DNA from: Candidatus Helarchaeota archaeon
GTDB lineage: Archaea; Asgardarchaeota; Lokiarchaeia; Helarchaeales; HEL-GB-A
Direction: 5' to 3'
DNA length: 36,443 nucleotides
NCBI GenBank assembly: GCA_013375405.1
Contig: JABXJU010000013.1
Coordinates: 1-36,443, forward strand
In this document: positions 8,430 through 16,883 of the stretch, piece after piece
Numbering within the stretch: the first letter of the stretch is position 1
Layout of the letters: each line of letters opens with the position of its first letter
Made by a program: the position numbers and the translations under genes
Notes under the pieces: model-generated
Told to the model about the DNA's origin: nothing
Databases searched by the model: none
The model's input: only the letters and a program-made list of their open reading frames with translations

Positions 8430-9176
8430 TTGAGCACTGAAACAGAAAAAGTAGAAAAAACACCATTGAACCCAAAAGACATACGACGCGTCAAAATATT
8501 CTGTATAATCATAGGAACCATTAATATTCTCTGTGTTATTCTTATGACGATTTTTTGGAGCATTTATGATTATCTAATCATTTTAGGGTTAGGTATGCTG
8601 ACAACGGTCCCCGCTTTTTTTGCAAATGCAGGGATGACGTTTGCTGGTACATATCGTGGAGTTGGGCGACCGATAGATGGCGGGCGAAACTTTATTGATG
8701 GCAAACGCATCCTTGGTAACGGAAAAACCTGGAAAGGATTCCTTGGTGGCATATTAATAGGATCGACGTTAAGCTGGCTATTATTTCTGGTATATTTAGC
8801 TCTTCAAATCGGACTTCCTCCCCCTGGATCTGTTAGATGGCTTCAAGTCCACCAAGTTACACGTACTGAAATCTTTAATATTTTCATTGCGCCGCCTCCC
8901 CTTAATCTCATCCTACGTACCATCCTTCTTTCTGTTGGCGCTTGCGTTGGTGATTTAGTTGGATCTTTTTTCAAGCGAAGATTTAAAAGAGAACGTGGCA
9001 CACAGTTTCCCCTCCTTGATCAACTGGATTTCCTCCTTATGGCCTACCTATTTGCCTACGCTTTCTTCCCAATCCGTTGGTACTATATCCTAGTGATCAG
9101 TATCTTTACGCCTTTGGTTGCTATTTTAGCGAACATCATTGCTTACGCTATTGGCAAAAAGGACGTTCCATGGTAA
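8430..9176 (+). CDS. carS: CDP-archaeol synthase
   Basis: CarS is an integral membrane CTP transferase. It joins CTP to 2,3-di-O-geranylgeranylglyceryl phosphate to give CDP-archaeol, the activated precursor of archaeal polar lipids. The 248-residue protein has about five membrane helices. It carries the family's cytosolic motifs: GRPIDGGRNFIDGKRILGNG running into KTWKG (79-103), GDLVGSFFKRR with Asp175, and LLDQLDFLL with Asp197/Asp200, and it ends in DVPW. The N-terminal 20 residues are charged and extra to the core. The start is TTG 8430 with AGGTGGA 8-9 nt upstream. This gene is strong evidence for an archaeal host. Confidence 0.92.
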   Translation: MSTETEKVEKTPLNPKDIRRVKIFCIIIGTINILCVILMTIFWSIYDYLIILGLGMLTTVPAFFANAGMTFAGTYRGVGRPIDGGRNFIDGKRILGNGKTWKGFLGGILIGSTLSWLLFLVYLALQIGLPPPGSVRWLQVHQVTRTEIFNIFIAPPPLNLILRTILLSVGACVGDLVGSFFKRRFKRERGTQFPLLDQLDFLLMAYLFAYAFFPIRWYYILVISIFTPLVAILANIIAYAIGKKDVPW

Positions 9177-9311
9177 TCGAATACTTTCAGCTATCTCTCT
9201 ATGCGCGACAAACGGACGGTTAAACTGACACGTATCGACACATAACTTTTAAAATGCGCAAACGAGATTATTTCCGGACCGCTCAAAAAGCTTAATAAAT
9301 GCCGAGCGAGT

Positions 9312-11576
9312 TTGGTGAACTCTGAATTGGACACTTGGTTACTGGACCTAAACCTTCAAGGCGATCGAATTGCGCTGTGGATGAAGCATCCCACAAAAAT
9401 TACGCGCAAACTAATTAAATATCAACCCACGTTTTACGTAGTCCCGAAAAAGATTGGCTTTGCCGAAACGGAAAAAATTTTGGATTCCCATCCCAATGTG
9501 GCACAGGTTGAACTTGTTCAGAGGTTTCATCCCATTCAATCACATCGAGCGAGTCCCGTTCTACGGGTTACTTGTGATCGTTTATCAGCATTCTCCAAAA
9601 CTTGGCATGCTATTGATGAACTAGAAGTTGCGGAGGTCTGTAACGTTGATTTTCCCCTCATACAAAAGTGGATGTATGAAACTGGGTTCTTTCCCATGGC
9701 TCAAATTAAGTATACCGCCGGAGATACGATCAATGCATTAGAATTACACGATAGTCGGGAGGCAATCCAATACGAGATCCCGGACTTGAGACGTGTGAAG
9801 CTCGAAGTCGGCATCAAAACGCGCTATGCTGTTGCCTGTGAAAAAGATCCGTTGAAATGGATTCGGATTCACAACGGTGAGGATATAATCCTTGAAAATA
9901 TGAGCGAACATGATATGCTCCTCGAACTAACCAAGACCATACGCGCCCTTGATCCTGATGTGATCGCGACGGAGAACGGCGATAACTTCTTGTTTCCATA
10001 TTTAATCACGCGCGCCTCGAAATATGGTCTACTCAACACCTTTACGCTATCCCGTGATGGGATTCCCCTTCAAAAATGCCTTCGGACGTTTCGCGGATCG
10101 GGATCATATTTCTCCTATGGGATAACCTACTATCGTCCTTCTCGGCAATTTTATCTGCACGGGCGGCTGCATATTGATGCGGGAAGCGGCTCTCACGCCT
10201 TCACCTTTCAAGGCATTCCGGGCATGGTTGAAGTTGCCCGGGTCACCCTCTCGCCCCTCCAAAAGGTTTCCCGCATCACCATCGGACAGGCGATGACCTC
10301 TATGCAATTTTACAAAGCGCACCAGCTGGGCATCCTCATCCCACAAAGTAAAACAAACACGGCCGAGTACTTTAAGTCCGGGTTAAAGCTACTCAAAAGT
10401 GACCGGGGTGGGTTTATTTATTCCCCTACTGTCGGATTTTTTGAAAACGTGGCAGAAAACGACTTCTCGTCTATGTACCCCACAATTATGCTCACCCGCA
10501 ACATTTCCCCTGAAACTGTCCTTTGTACCTGTCAAGATTCTCCGTATAAAGTTCCTGGATTAGGATATAATGTCTGCAACAAGAGGCTCGGACTTATCCC
10601 CCAAGCACTAGAACTTGTTCTAACCAAGCGGAAGGCCTACAAGAAACTCGCCAAGCAAGATCCCGACAAGGAACGTTATTCAAGTATGGAAAAGGCACTT
10701 AAATGGATTCTGGTAACATGTTTCGGCTATACAGGATATAGAAACGCCCGCTTTGGACGTATTGAAGCACATGAATCCGTCACAGCATGGGCTCGAAAAA
10801 TCTTACTGGAAGCAGCTCGGATTGCAGAAGACTTTGACTTGGAGATCATACACGGGATTGTAGATTCCCTCTGGCTGAAGGGATCGATGGAGGAGGAAAC
10901 CTATGAAAAATTCTGTAAAGCCGTCACCGCCGCAACCGATATCGAAATGCAACTGAAAGGGATTTTCAAGTGGATTGTCTTTCTCCCCACGAAAGCATTT
11001 CCCACCGTTGGGGCTTTAACCCATTATTATGGTGTCTTTCGGGATGGCAAGATCAAGGTGCGGGGCCTAGAACTGCGTCGTCATGACACGCCCCTCCTAA
11101 TTAAAAAGGCGCAAGACGAAATTCTTGGCGTCCTGGCGAAGGCCAAAAATTGGCAGCAATTCCAGAATGTGCTACCGAAAGCTCGTAAAGTTCTGCAACA
11201 ATACATTGACCGGGTAATGGAGTGGACCATCGACCCTACTGAGCTTTTAGTTACAATGCGAATTTCCCGCTATCCTGAGGAATATAAAAATCATTCCCGG
11301 CAAGCCATCGCCGCCTGGCAGGCAAAGCGCTTGGGCATGGAGCTTCAGCCGGGCCAAATGGTGCAATACCTCATCACGAATGCTCAAGCTAAGCGACCCC
11401 AAGAACGGGTGCTCATTGCCCAATTGTTAGACCGAACTGCCCGCCCCTACGACCGACACGCGTATCGCGAGTTATTGGAACGCATGCTTGAAAACATGCT
11501 GCTTTTTATGAACGCTGAGAAGCGTAAGCATCACTTATTCTCATATAAATGCTTGCTAAATCTAAGTGCAACTTAG
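9312..11576 (+). CDS. polB: B-family DNA polymerase lacking proofreading residues (PolB2-like)
   Basis: The 754-residue protein aligns through the B-family order. Motif A is NDFSSMYPTI with catalytic Asp384. Motif B is KWILVTCFGYTGY with Lys464, where the usual Asn-Ser after it is Val-Thr. Motif C is HGIVDSLW: the usual YGDTDS has lost its first Asp but keeps the second (Asp518). The exonuclease motifs are gone: Exo I reads VKLEVG instead of a D.E pair, Exo II reads NFLFPYL instead of N..FD.PYL, and no Exo III Y...D is found. This matches the archaeal PolB2 group, once thought inactive and since linked in Crenarchaeota to lesion bypass; activity here is inference. The start is TTG 9312 or GTG 9315. 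Much of the gene is clearly GC-richer than its neighbours, with 60-base stretches near 60% by eye, which suggests a separate history. Confidence 0.85.
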   Translation: MVNSELDTWLLDLNLQGDRIALWMKHPTKITRKLIKYQPTFYVVPKKIGFAETEKILDSHPNVAQVELVQRFHPIQSHRASPVLRVTCDRLSAFSKTWHAIDELEVAEVCNVDFPLIQKWMYETGFFPMAQIKYTAGDTINALELHDSREAIQYEIPDLRRVKLEVGIKTRYAVACEKDPLKWIRIHNGEDIILENMSEHDMLLELTKTIRALDPDVIATENGDNFLFPYLITRASKYGLLNTFTLSRDGIPLQKCLRTFRGSGSYFSYGITYYRPSRQFYLHGRLHIDAGSGSHAFTFQGIPGMVEVARVTLSPLQKVSRITIGQAMTSMQFYKAHQLGILIPQSKTNTAEYFKSGLKLLKSDRGGFIYSPTVGFFENVAENDFSSMYPTIMLTRNISPETVLCTCQDSPYKVPGLGYNVCNKRLGLIPQALELVLTKRKAYKKLAKQDPDKERYSSMEKALKWILVTCFGYTGYRNARFGRIEAHESVTAWARKILLEAARIAEDFDLEIIHGIVDSLWLKGSMEEETYEKFCKAVTAATDIEMQLKGIFKWIVFLPTKAFPTVGALTHYYGVFRDGKIKVRGLELRRHDTPLLIKKAQDEILGVLAKAKNWQQFQNVLPKARKVLQQYIDRVMEWTIDPTELLVTMRISRYPEEYKNHSRQAIAAWQAKRLGMELQPGQMVQYLITNAQAKRPQERVLIAQLLDRTARPYDRHAYRELLERMLENMLLFMNAEKRKHHLFSYKCLLNLSAT

Positions 11577-11639
11577 TCTTTGATATCAATACATTTTTTT
11601 ATTGAAAGAGGGGATATCACTGGAGTATCGATCAATTGA

Positions 11640-12398
11640 GTGATTAAGATGTTAGGGTGGATTCTTTTAGCCACAATCATAGTTAGCGGCATCGCATTAA
11701 TTGGAGTTATTACCATTGGAGTGAATGAGAAATTTTTACAGCAAATAGTTATTTTCTTAGTGGGTTTATCCGCAGGAGCGCTGATTGGTGGCGGATTTCT
11801 CCATTTATTACCTGAAGCAGTGGAAAAGGTGGGTGTGGAAGAGATTAGTATATTTTTAATGGTGATTGGAGGGTTTTTTCTTTTCTTTATGATTGAAAAG
11901 ATTTTAGTTGTTCACCATTGCCATAGCGTGGAACGTGAGCATGTATGTGAATTTCATGCATTTAAATGGTTAAATCTCATTGGGGATGGCGTGCATAATT
12001 TTATAGATGGACTTATTATTGCTGCTGCCTTCTTGACTACTCCTGCTTTGGGATTTGCCACAACAGTTGCAGTTATTTTTCATGAGATCCCGCAAGAAAT
12101 AGGTGATTTTGGCGTGTTAGTTTATGGTGGATTTTCTAAGAGAAAGGCATTATACCTCAATTTTCTCACGGCGTTAATTGCCGTGATAGGCGGGCTTATT
12201 GGTTATTTTATGATATCTACAGCAGATCTTATAAGTCCTTTTCTTCTTGCGTTTGCAGCTGGCGGATTCTTTTACATTGCTGCCTCGGATTTAATCCCAG
12301 AATTGAATAAAGAATACTCAGTGAAAAAAACCACTGGAATTGTGTTAGTATTTCTCGGCGGGATTGCATTAATGTGGCTCTTAACCTTATTTGAATGA
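11640..12398 (+). CDS. ZIP family divalent metal transporter
   Basis: This 252-residue membrane protein has about eight helices and imports zinc, iron or similar ions. The two metal-site helices are clear: GDGVHNFIDG with His119, Asn120 and Asp123, and IFHEIPQEIGDFGVL with His148, Glu149, Glu153 and Asp156. A His/Cys-rich loop (HHCHSVEREHVCEFH, about 92-106) lies between helices III and IV, where ZIP proteins often carry a cytosolic metal sensor. The start may be GTG 11640 or ATG 11649. Metal specificity cannot be read. It runs 46 nt ahead of a radical SAM gene. Confidence 0.85.
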   Translation: MIKMLGWILLATIIVSGIALIGVITIGVNEKFLQQIVIFLVGLSAGALIGGGFLHLLPEAVEKVGVEEISIFLMVIGGFFLFFMIEKILVVHHCHSVEREHVCEFHAFKWLNLIGDGVHNFIDGLIIAAAFLTTPALGFATTVAVIFHEIPQEIGDFGVLVYGGFSKRKALYLNFLTALIAVIGGLIGYFMISTADLISPFLLAFAAGGFFYIAASDLIPELNKEYSVKKTTGIVLVFLGGIALMWLLTLFE

Positions 12399-12444
12399 AA
12401 TGTTATCCTATTTCAAAGATAAAATACGTAAATTGTGAGAGGTT

Positions 12445-13449
12445 TTGTATAGTCTCGACCTTTGTATCACTGACAAGTGTAATTCGTTTTGTGAACATTG
12501 TTACGTCAATCCCACGTCTTCTATGGAAGAGTTATCAACGGAACAGATATTCAATCTTCTGACTGAGTGCTCAGAGATGGGCGCGCAAAACTTTCATGTG
12601 TTTGGGGGCGAACCTTTCCTACGAAATGATTTAGAAGAAATATTTAGCCATGCTTATGATTTAAATTATACTCTTAGCGTCGCAACAAATGGCACCCTGC
12701 TTGAACAACAAGATTTCGAATGGATTCAAAAATTCAACCCTTTTATAGGAATCACTTTCCATGGCCCAAAAAATCTCCATGATTCATTTTGTAAAAACAA
12801 AGGAAATTATGATAAAGCATTTTCCGCTCTTACTACCGCCTTGAAGATGAATCTAAACGTGGGCATTATCACTTGTGTAACTCAATTGAATTTCAACGAA
12901 TATTATTCCTGGATGGAATCGTTGGTTAAAACAGGCGTTTCAACTTTTTTTATTATCTATTTTTCCCCCCTAGGGCGGGGCGAACAACGAACTGATTTAC
13001 AAGTAACCAATGCTGAATGGTTCAATCTCTATCAAACTTTAAGTGAATATAGCCTAAATTCCCCAATTCGAATAAATTTTTATTTTGAACAAAGTATAAT
13101 TCCAAAAGCAAGTCATATATTTAATGTACCTCCTTCCCTTCTCTGTGCGCTTTACTCCAAGTCGAATTGCGTGGTGGATGCGAATGGTGATGTCTATCCG
13201 TGCATTCTCCTTCTCCGCAATTCTGCTTTTCGTTTAGGAAATTTTAATATAAATAGCCTCCATGAAATTTGGGACCGTTTCAAGCCGAACTCTTGGGCGA
13301 AAAAAATTCAACACTCGGCGAAATGCGATCAATGTGATTACCTGAGGCGTTGCAAACGGGGATGTCCCGCCTATTATCGTGATGGGCTCGATTTTCGATG
13401 TGATGCGAAAAATTTTCCCATTTGCCCATTATACACCAGAATAATATAG
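12445..13449 (+). CDS. Radical SAM/SPASM protein
   Basis: The 334-residue protein has CNSFCEHC (Cys12, 16, 19) for the radical SAM cluster, FGGEPFL for SAM binding, VATNGTLL and ITFHGPKNLHDSF. Its C-terminal SPASM domain has LLCALY, CVVDANGDVYPC, then CDQC, YLRRCKRGCPAY and CDAKNFPICP, enough cysteines for one or two auxiliary clusters. Proteins of this form modify peptides or complete cofactors, but no small precursor-peptide gene was found next to it. TTG 12445 is the start, with GTGAGAGG 2-3 nt ahead of it; no better start lies upstream. This is the third radical SAM gene within 12 kb. Confidence 0.8.
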   Translation: MYSLDLCITDKCNSFCEHCYVNPTSSMEELSTEQIFNLLTECSEMGAQNFHVFGGEPFLRNDLEEIFSHAYDLNYTLSVATNGTLLEQQDFEWIQKFNPFIGITFHGPKNLHDSFCKNKGNYDKAFSALTTALKMNLNVGIITCVTQLNFNEYYSWMESLVKTGVSTFFIIYFSPLGRGEQRTDLQVTNAEWFNLYQTLSEYSLNSPIRINFYFEQSIIPKASHIFNVPPSLLCALYSKSNCVVDANGDVYPCILLLRNSAFRLGNFNINSLHEIWDRFKPNSWAKKIQHSAKCDQCDYLRRCKRGCPAYYRDGLDFRCDAKNFPICPLYTRII

Positions 13450-13490
13450 GTATAAATAGGATGCTTTTTTGAAGAAACATAGAGACTATA

Positions 13491-13940
13491 ATGAGAAAGA
13501 AGAAAAATAGTAGAGGGAAAAACGAAAGAGACGACAAACTACCTTCCCAGAGAGTCATTAAAGTAAGCGACACGGAATATCGGCTACCTTGCGCTGTATG
13601 TGGAAAAATTGCAGTATATTTCGTTATTAGTACCCTTGGATCTTCAAAGAAAGAAGCCCTAATCTGTAGTGGGATCGTTCATAGTTCCTCGCTTAACCTC
13701 TCAATAGCTAAAAAAATATTTTCCTGGTTGAAACAAGGTCAAATCTCCCAAGTTCATTTCTATCTTGAGAAAAATTCTATCGTGCCCTTCGAAGAAGGGA
13801 TAGATGCTTATTGTCCTGAATGTGACAAGATTTTCTGTGGATCCCATTATACCACCCGCGAGGAATGGGACGAGGGGTGGTTCTATGATTGCACCTATGG
13901 TACCTGTCCTGAAGGACATCAGCGGATTATACATGATTAA
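13491..13940 (+). CDS. Small Cys-rich (zinc-binding) protein of unknown function
   Basis: The protein has 149 residues. After a basic N-terminus comes CAVC (Cys34/37). The C-terminal third has AYCPECDKIFC (Cys108, 111, 116) followed by EEWDEGWFYDCTYGTCPEGH (Cys134, Cys139, His142). The spacing suggests one or two zinc sites. The WDEG.YD.T.GTCP.GH ending is one I recall from uncharacterised bacterial and archaeal proteins, not checked. A TATA (GGTATAAATAGG) at about 13449-13460 lies 30-40 nt upstream of the ATG, so it likely has its own promoter despite following the radical SAM gene closely. Confidence 0.6.
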   Translation: MRKKKNSRGKNERDDKLPSQRVIKVSDTEYRLPCAVCGKIAVYFVISTLGSSKKEALICSGIVHSSSLNLSIAKKIFSWLKQGQISQVHFYLEKNSIVPFEEGIDAYCPECDKIFCGSHYTTREEWDEGWFYDCTYGTCPEGHQRIIHD

Positions 13941-13961
13941 GCAATTAGTATCTATATCACC

Positions 13962-13971
13962 TTTTTTTTTT
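13962..13971 (+). terminator. T-run terminator
   Basis: A run of ten T follows the stop at 13940 by about 20 nt. Archaeal transcription commonly ends at such runs without a hairpin. The rest of 13972-14106 holds the next promoter. Confidence 0.5.
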
Positions 13972-14049
13972 AAAATTCAATTTATTTAAACTTAATAATT
14001 GAGAACTATCCTAGTGGTCACTCGAAATCCAATTTTATTTAATTCTTTC

Positions 14050-14062
14050 AAATAACTGGACC
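14050..14062 (+). repeat. 13-bp direct repeat, copy 1 (upstream of regulator)
   Basis: AAATAACTGGACC, identical to 14857-14869. It lies about 20-30 bp upstream of the TATA-like AATATAAA (14084-14091) of the winged-helix gene. Confidence 0.55.
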
Positions 14063-14106
14063 CATTCATTTTAATTATTAATTAATATAAAATTAACACG
14101 AGTAAT

Positions 14107-14862
14107 ATGAAAAGTGGTGGGAAATTAGAGGTTACATTCGAACTTGACGAGATTGAAAGAGCTATATTAAATTTTGCAGAAGAACTTGCAAGAGAATCAA
14201 AAAAAATTGTGTATAAATCTCTTTACTATAAAGCTAAGAGAGAATTAAACTACTCTAAAATTGAAATCAGCAATGCCATAAATCAATTATACCTAAAGAA
14301 GTACATTGTAGTTGGTTCTCGTCTGACTAGAAATCAGGTACTTCAAAATGCAACCCGAAAAAAAGTTTATGATTATCTCCGCTTGCATATCGGAGCTCAT
14401 ATTCGAGAAATCAGAGAGAAACTCTCTATTACTCCTCATGTTCTTAATTGGCATTTAAACATGCTAGAGAATTTTGAATACATATATCGAATAAAATTTC
14501 TAAAATATGTTAATTTCTTCCCTACAAATTTCAATAAGAATGATGTTTTCTCATTTTTAGTCTTAAAAAATAAGAATTCGCTCCAAATTTTCAAAATCAT
14601 TTTGAAAAATCCCTTTATAAGGTTTGAAAGCCTTAAAAATAACTTAAATTTACAAAAAAGTATCATCTCATACCATTTGGATAATTTAATAAAATATGAA
14701 TTGGTTTTTACGCAGGAAACTAACAACAAGGTATTTTATGGAATAAATCATGATAAAATCGTTTCAATAAAATCATTTTATAATTTTTCTGACGAAGAAA
14801 TACAAAAATCAATTAAAAAACAAACTATAATGAGTGAAAAAATAAGTTTTGGAGGAAAATAA
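14107..14862 (+). CDS. Multi-winged-helix transcriptional regulator
   Basis: The 251-residue protein looks like two or three consecutive winged helices and no ligand domain. One is at about residues 15-80. A second at about 83-135 contains ATRKKVYDYLRLHIGAHIREIREKL, TPHVLNWHLNMLE and the wing EYIYRIKFL. A third at about 155-220 contains NPFIRFESLKNNLNL, SIISYHLDNLIKYELV and a wing. This ArsR/MarR-like tandem layout is common in archaea. A TATA box lies 16-23 nt upstream of the ATG, so the mRNA is probably leaderless. The gene is bracketed by two copies of a 13-bp repeat, and the two surface-protein genes follow, making them its likely targets. The sequence is very AT-rich. Confidence 0.7.
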   Translation: MKSGGKLEVTFELDEIERAILNFAEELARESKKIVYKSLYYKAKRELNYSKIEISNAINQLYLKKYIVVGSRLTRNQVLQNATRKKVYDYLRLHIGAHIREIREKLSITPHVLNWHLNMLENFEYIYRIKFLKYVNFFPTNFNKNDVFSFLVLKNKNSLQIFKIILKNPFIRFESLKNNLNLQKSIISYHLDNLIKYELVFTQETNNKVFYGINHDKIVSIKSFYNFSDEEIQKSIKKQTIMSEKISFGGK

Positions 14863-14869
14863 CTGGACC
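14857..14869 (+). repeat. 13-bp direct repeat, copy 2 (overlaps regulator stop codon)
   Basis: Second copy of AAATAACTGGACC, overlapping the TAA at 14860-14862 and lying about 85 bp upstream of the next gene. It may be an operator for that gene. Confidence 0.55.
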
Positions 14870-14953
14870 AACTTGATTTAAATAAAGGATTGATAATCAG
14901 ATATCAAGAAATCTACCTTCTTAAATAAATGAACAGTAGATAGATGATTAAAA

Positions 14954-16084
14954 ATGAATTCGAAGAAAATAACATTAATTTTACTCCCTATTTCTATAGG
15001 ATTACTTATTTTCTTGATTGTAGAATTGCTTTTAATTTCCCCTCAATCTTTAAATATAAACAGTGGATGGAAAACTGAAAATGTCTTAATTGATGGAGCA
15101 TTTACGAATGATTCCGAGTGGGATGATGCTTCAATAACTCAAATTAATTCAGATGCCATTTTGTATCTAAAAAATGATGCCTCTAATCTTTACATTTTTC
15201 TAGATGTGATAGGAGATACTGGTGGAAGCGATAATCGCTTTCGAATCCAGTTTGATACTGGTAATGATGAGATTTGGACTCCAGGAAATGAATCAGCTTT
15301 TTCATATTCCGATGGTCTGTTTGAGGGAGGCACCCATTACGTCGAAAACACTACAGGAATCCCTGGTGATTATATTATTCATTGTCCTTTTAATTGTCAT
15401 TCAAATTTAACGGGCGATGCTAATTTTTCTACAAGTCCAAATTCTATTCAAAATCATCAGATATATGAGATACAAATCCCTCTTTCGCTCATCGGAGTTA
15501 ATAAGGGTGATCAAATCGGATTTTTCCTTTATGGTGGGCCTTTCGATTTAAGTTTTGAATATCACTATCCAAGTGTTGCTGATCAATTCGATATGAATAC
15601 ATGGGCACAATTAATTCTAGCACCAACTCAAGCGAAAGGCATTATTGATTTTTTTGTTTTATCTGATACTTCATGGCATTTTGTCCTTTTTTTCATTGTT
15701 GCAATTAGTATAGCTGGAGTATTAGTTATTTCCAAGCAATATATTTTCGTAGATACGCAAAGCAAAAGAATTGAACCATATACTTTTTTACCAGAAAAAT
15801 TCATACATTTATCTATAAAGGAAAAACTACAACAGGCTATTGAACACAATATATCAATTGAAGAATTCGAGAAATTAGATTCACCAGATTTAATGCATTT
15901 ATTAGGGAGTGAAATAGGAGTCATTTCACCGGAAATTAAAAAACAACTTTTACAATTACCGATTTCAGAGGGTGAAAAGGATGAGATTTTACAGGAATTG
16001 GTAAGATTGCCTATTGAACTACAAGAAAAGCTATTAACTCAATTAGAAAAGAGTATCTTAACTAATAATCGCGGTTTTGATTGA
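14954..16084 (+). CDS. Membrane-anchored surface protein with CBM9/DOMON-like domain
   Basis: The 376-residue protein has an N-terminal hydrophobic helix (about 6-28). A long extracellular part (about 35-235) follows, with many N-glycosylation-type sequons. It begins IDGAFTNDSEWDDASI and continues LYLKNDASNLYIFLDV, the pattern of CBM9-like domains, which bind sugars or cofactors. A second membrane helix lies at about 241-262. The cytosolic tail of about 110 residues is helical and acidic. So an outside sensor or adhesin domain is joined to an inside helical tail; no kinase or HAMP is present. Its stop overlaps the next gene by 8 nt, indicating one operon. The closest assignment is by pattern only. 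Confidence 0.65.
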   Translation: MNSKKITLILLPISIGLLIFLIVELLLISPQSLNINSGWKTENVLIDGAFTNDSEWDDASITQINSDAILYLKNDASNLYIFLDVIGDTGGSDNRFRIQFDTGNDEIWTPGNESAFSYSDGLFEGGTHYVENTTGIPGDYIIHCPFNCHSNLTGDANFSTSPNSIQNHQIYEIQIPLSLIGVNKGDQIGFFLYGGPFDLSFEYHYPSVADQFDMNTWAQLILAPTQAKGIIDFFVLSDTSWHFVLFFIVAISIAGVLVISKQYIFVDTQSKRIEPYTFLPEKFIHLSIKEKLQQAIEHNISIEEFEKLDSPDLMHLLGSEIGVISPEIKKQLLQLPISEGEKDEILQELVRLPIELQEKLLTQLEKSILTNNRGFD

Positions 16085-16883
16085 AGTGAAGAAAAGAATA
16101 ATTTTGTTATTTTTAATTTTTCTAAGCCTTTTTTATATCACTCCAATTTCAAACGCTAATCCAATTCCCCTTGAACCTATTCATTCTGGCATATTAACTC
16201 CCTTAAATGAAACTTCTATTTATTTGAAATCAGAATATATCTCTGCAACCATTTCAGATTCTGTCGTAGAAAGAACCGAATATATCTTAAAAAATAGCGA
16301 AGAATTGAGTGTTAATCTCTCTATAGCCTTACCGTTTGGTATATGGGAGCTCTTTGGCTATAATTTACCTGACAATATATTGCTGACCATCAATGGAATT
16401 GAGAAAGAATACAATTGGAGTATATTCAACTATACTGATGAAACAGGTTATAATATCTCATGTTCTGCCATTGTTTTCAATCTAACTTTTGGCCCTTTTG
16501 AAGAAAAAATCATCGTAGCTACTTACACACGATCATTTTCTGCGTCATATGGTCTAAGGTTTTATCTTTACTTAACGGAAACGGGCCAATTTTGGAATTG
16601 TTCAATTGAATACGCACGATTTAATTATAAATTAGATCTAATCAAGGGAAAAATTTCTATATCAGGTCTAGACTCTTATTCGAGTTCTATTGATGGCCAT
16701 TATCTAGTTATCAATAAAGAATTCTACAATTGGACACCCACACAAAATATTGTAATATCCTTTGATCTGGGATCTCCTCCTTCAATTCCTGATATATTTG
16801 TGTTGCTTATAGCAATAGATTTCATACTTATAATGATTTTATTGATATATAAATTTATTTATAAAAAGGAACTTGTCCAATAA
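16077..16883 (+). CDS. Secreted, membrane-anchored protein with C-terminus replaced by IS insertion
   Basis: The 268-residue product has a signal peptide (about 5-28), an extracellular beta-rich part with many N-x-S/T sites, and a C-terminal membrane helix (about 240-262) followed by a short basic tail. No known domain is recognised. The start is TTG 16077, or GTG 16086 immediately after the upstream stop; either way translation is coupled to the CBM9-like gene. The last four codons (GAA CTT GTC CAA) and the TAA are not its own: they are the terminal repeat of the insertion sequence at 16869. The original gene continued at 18304-18366, so the ancestral protein was 284 residues. Only the cytosolic tail has changed, so the product may still work. 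Confidence 0.7.
   Translation: MIEVKKRIILLFLIFLSLFYITPISNANPIPLEPIHSGILTPLNETSIYLKSEYISATISDSVVERTEYILKNSEELSVNLSIALPFGIWELFGYNLPDNILLTINGIEKEYNWSIFNYTDETGYNISCSAIVFNLTFGPFEEKIIVATYTRSFSASYGLRFYLYLTETGQFWNCSIEYARFNYKLDLIKGKISISGLDSYSSSIDGHYLVINKEFYNWTPTQNIVISFDLGSPPSIPDIFVLLIAIDFILIMILLIYKFIYKKELVQ
16860..16868 (+). repeat. Target-site duplication, left copy
   Basis: TATAAAAAG directly abuts the left terminal repeat of the insertion sequence and is repeated exactly at 18295-18303. Confidence 0.85.
16869..16883 (+). repeat. IS terminal inverted repeat, left
   Basis: GAACTTGTCCAATAA. Pairs with 18280-18294 with one mismatch. It supplies the last codons and stop of the interrupted gene. Confidence 0.9.
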
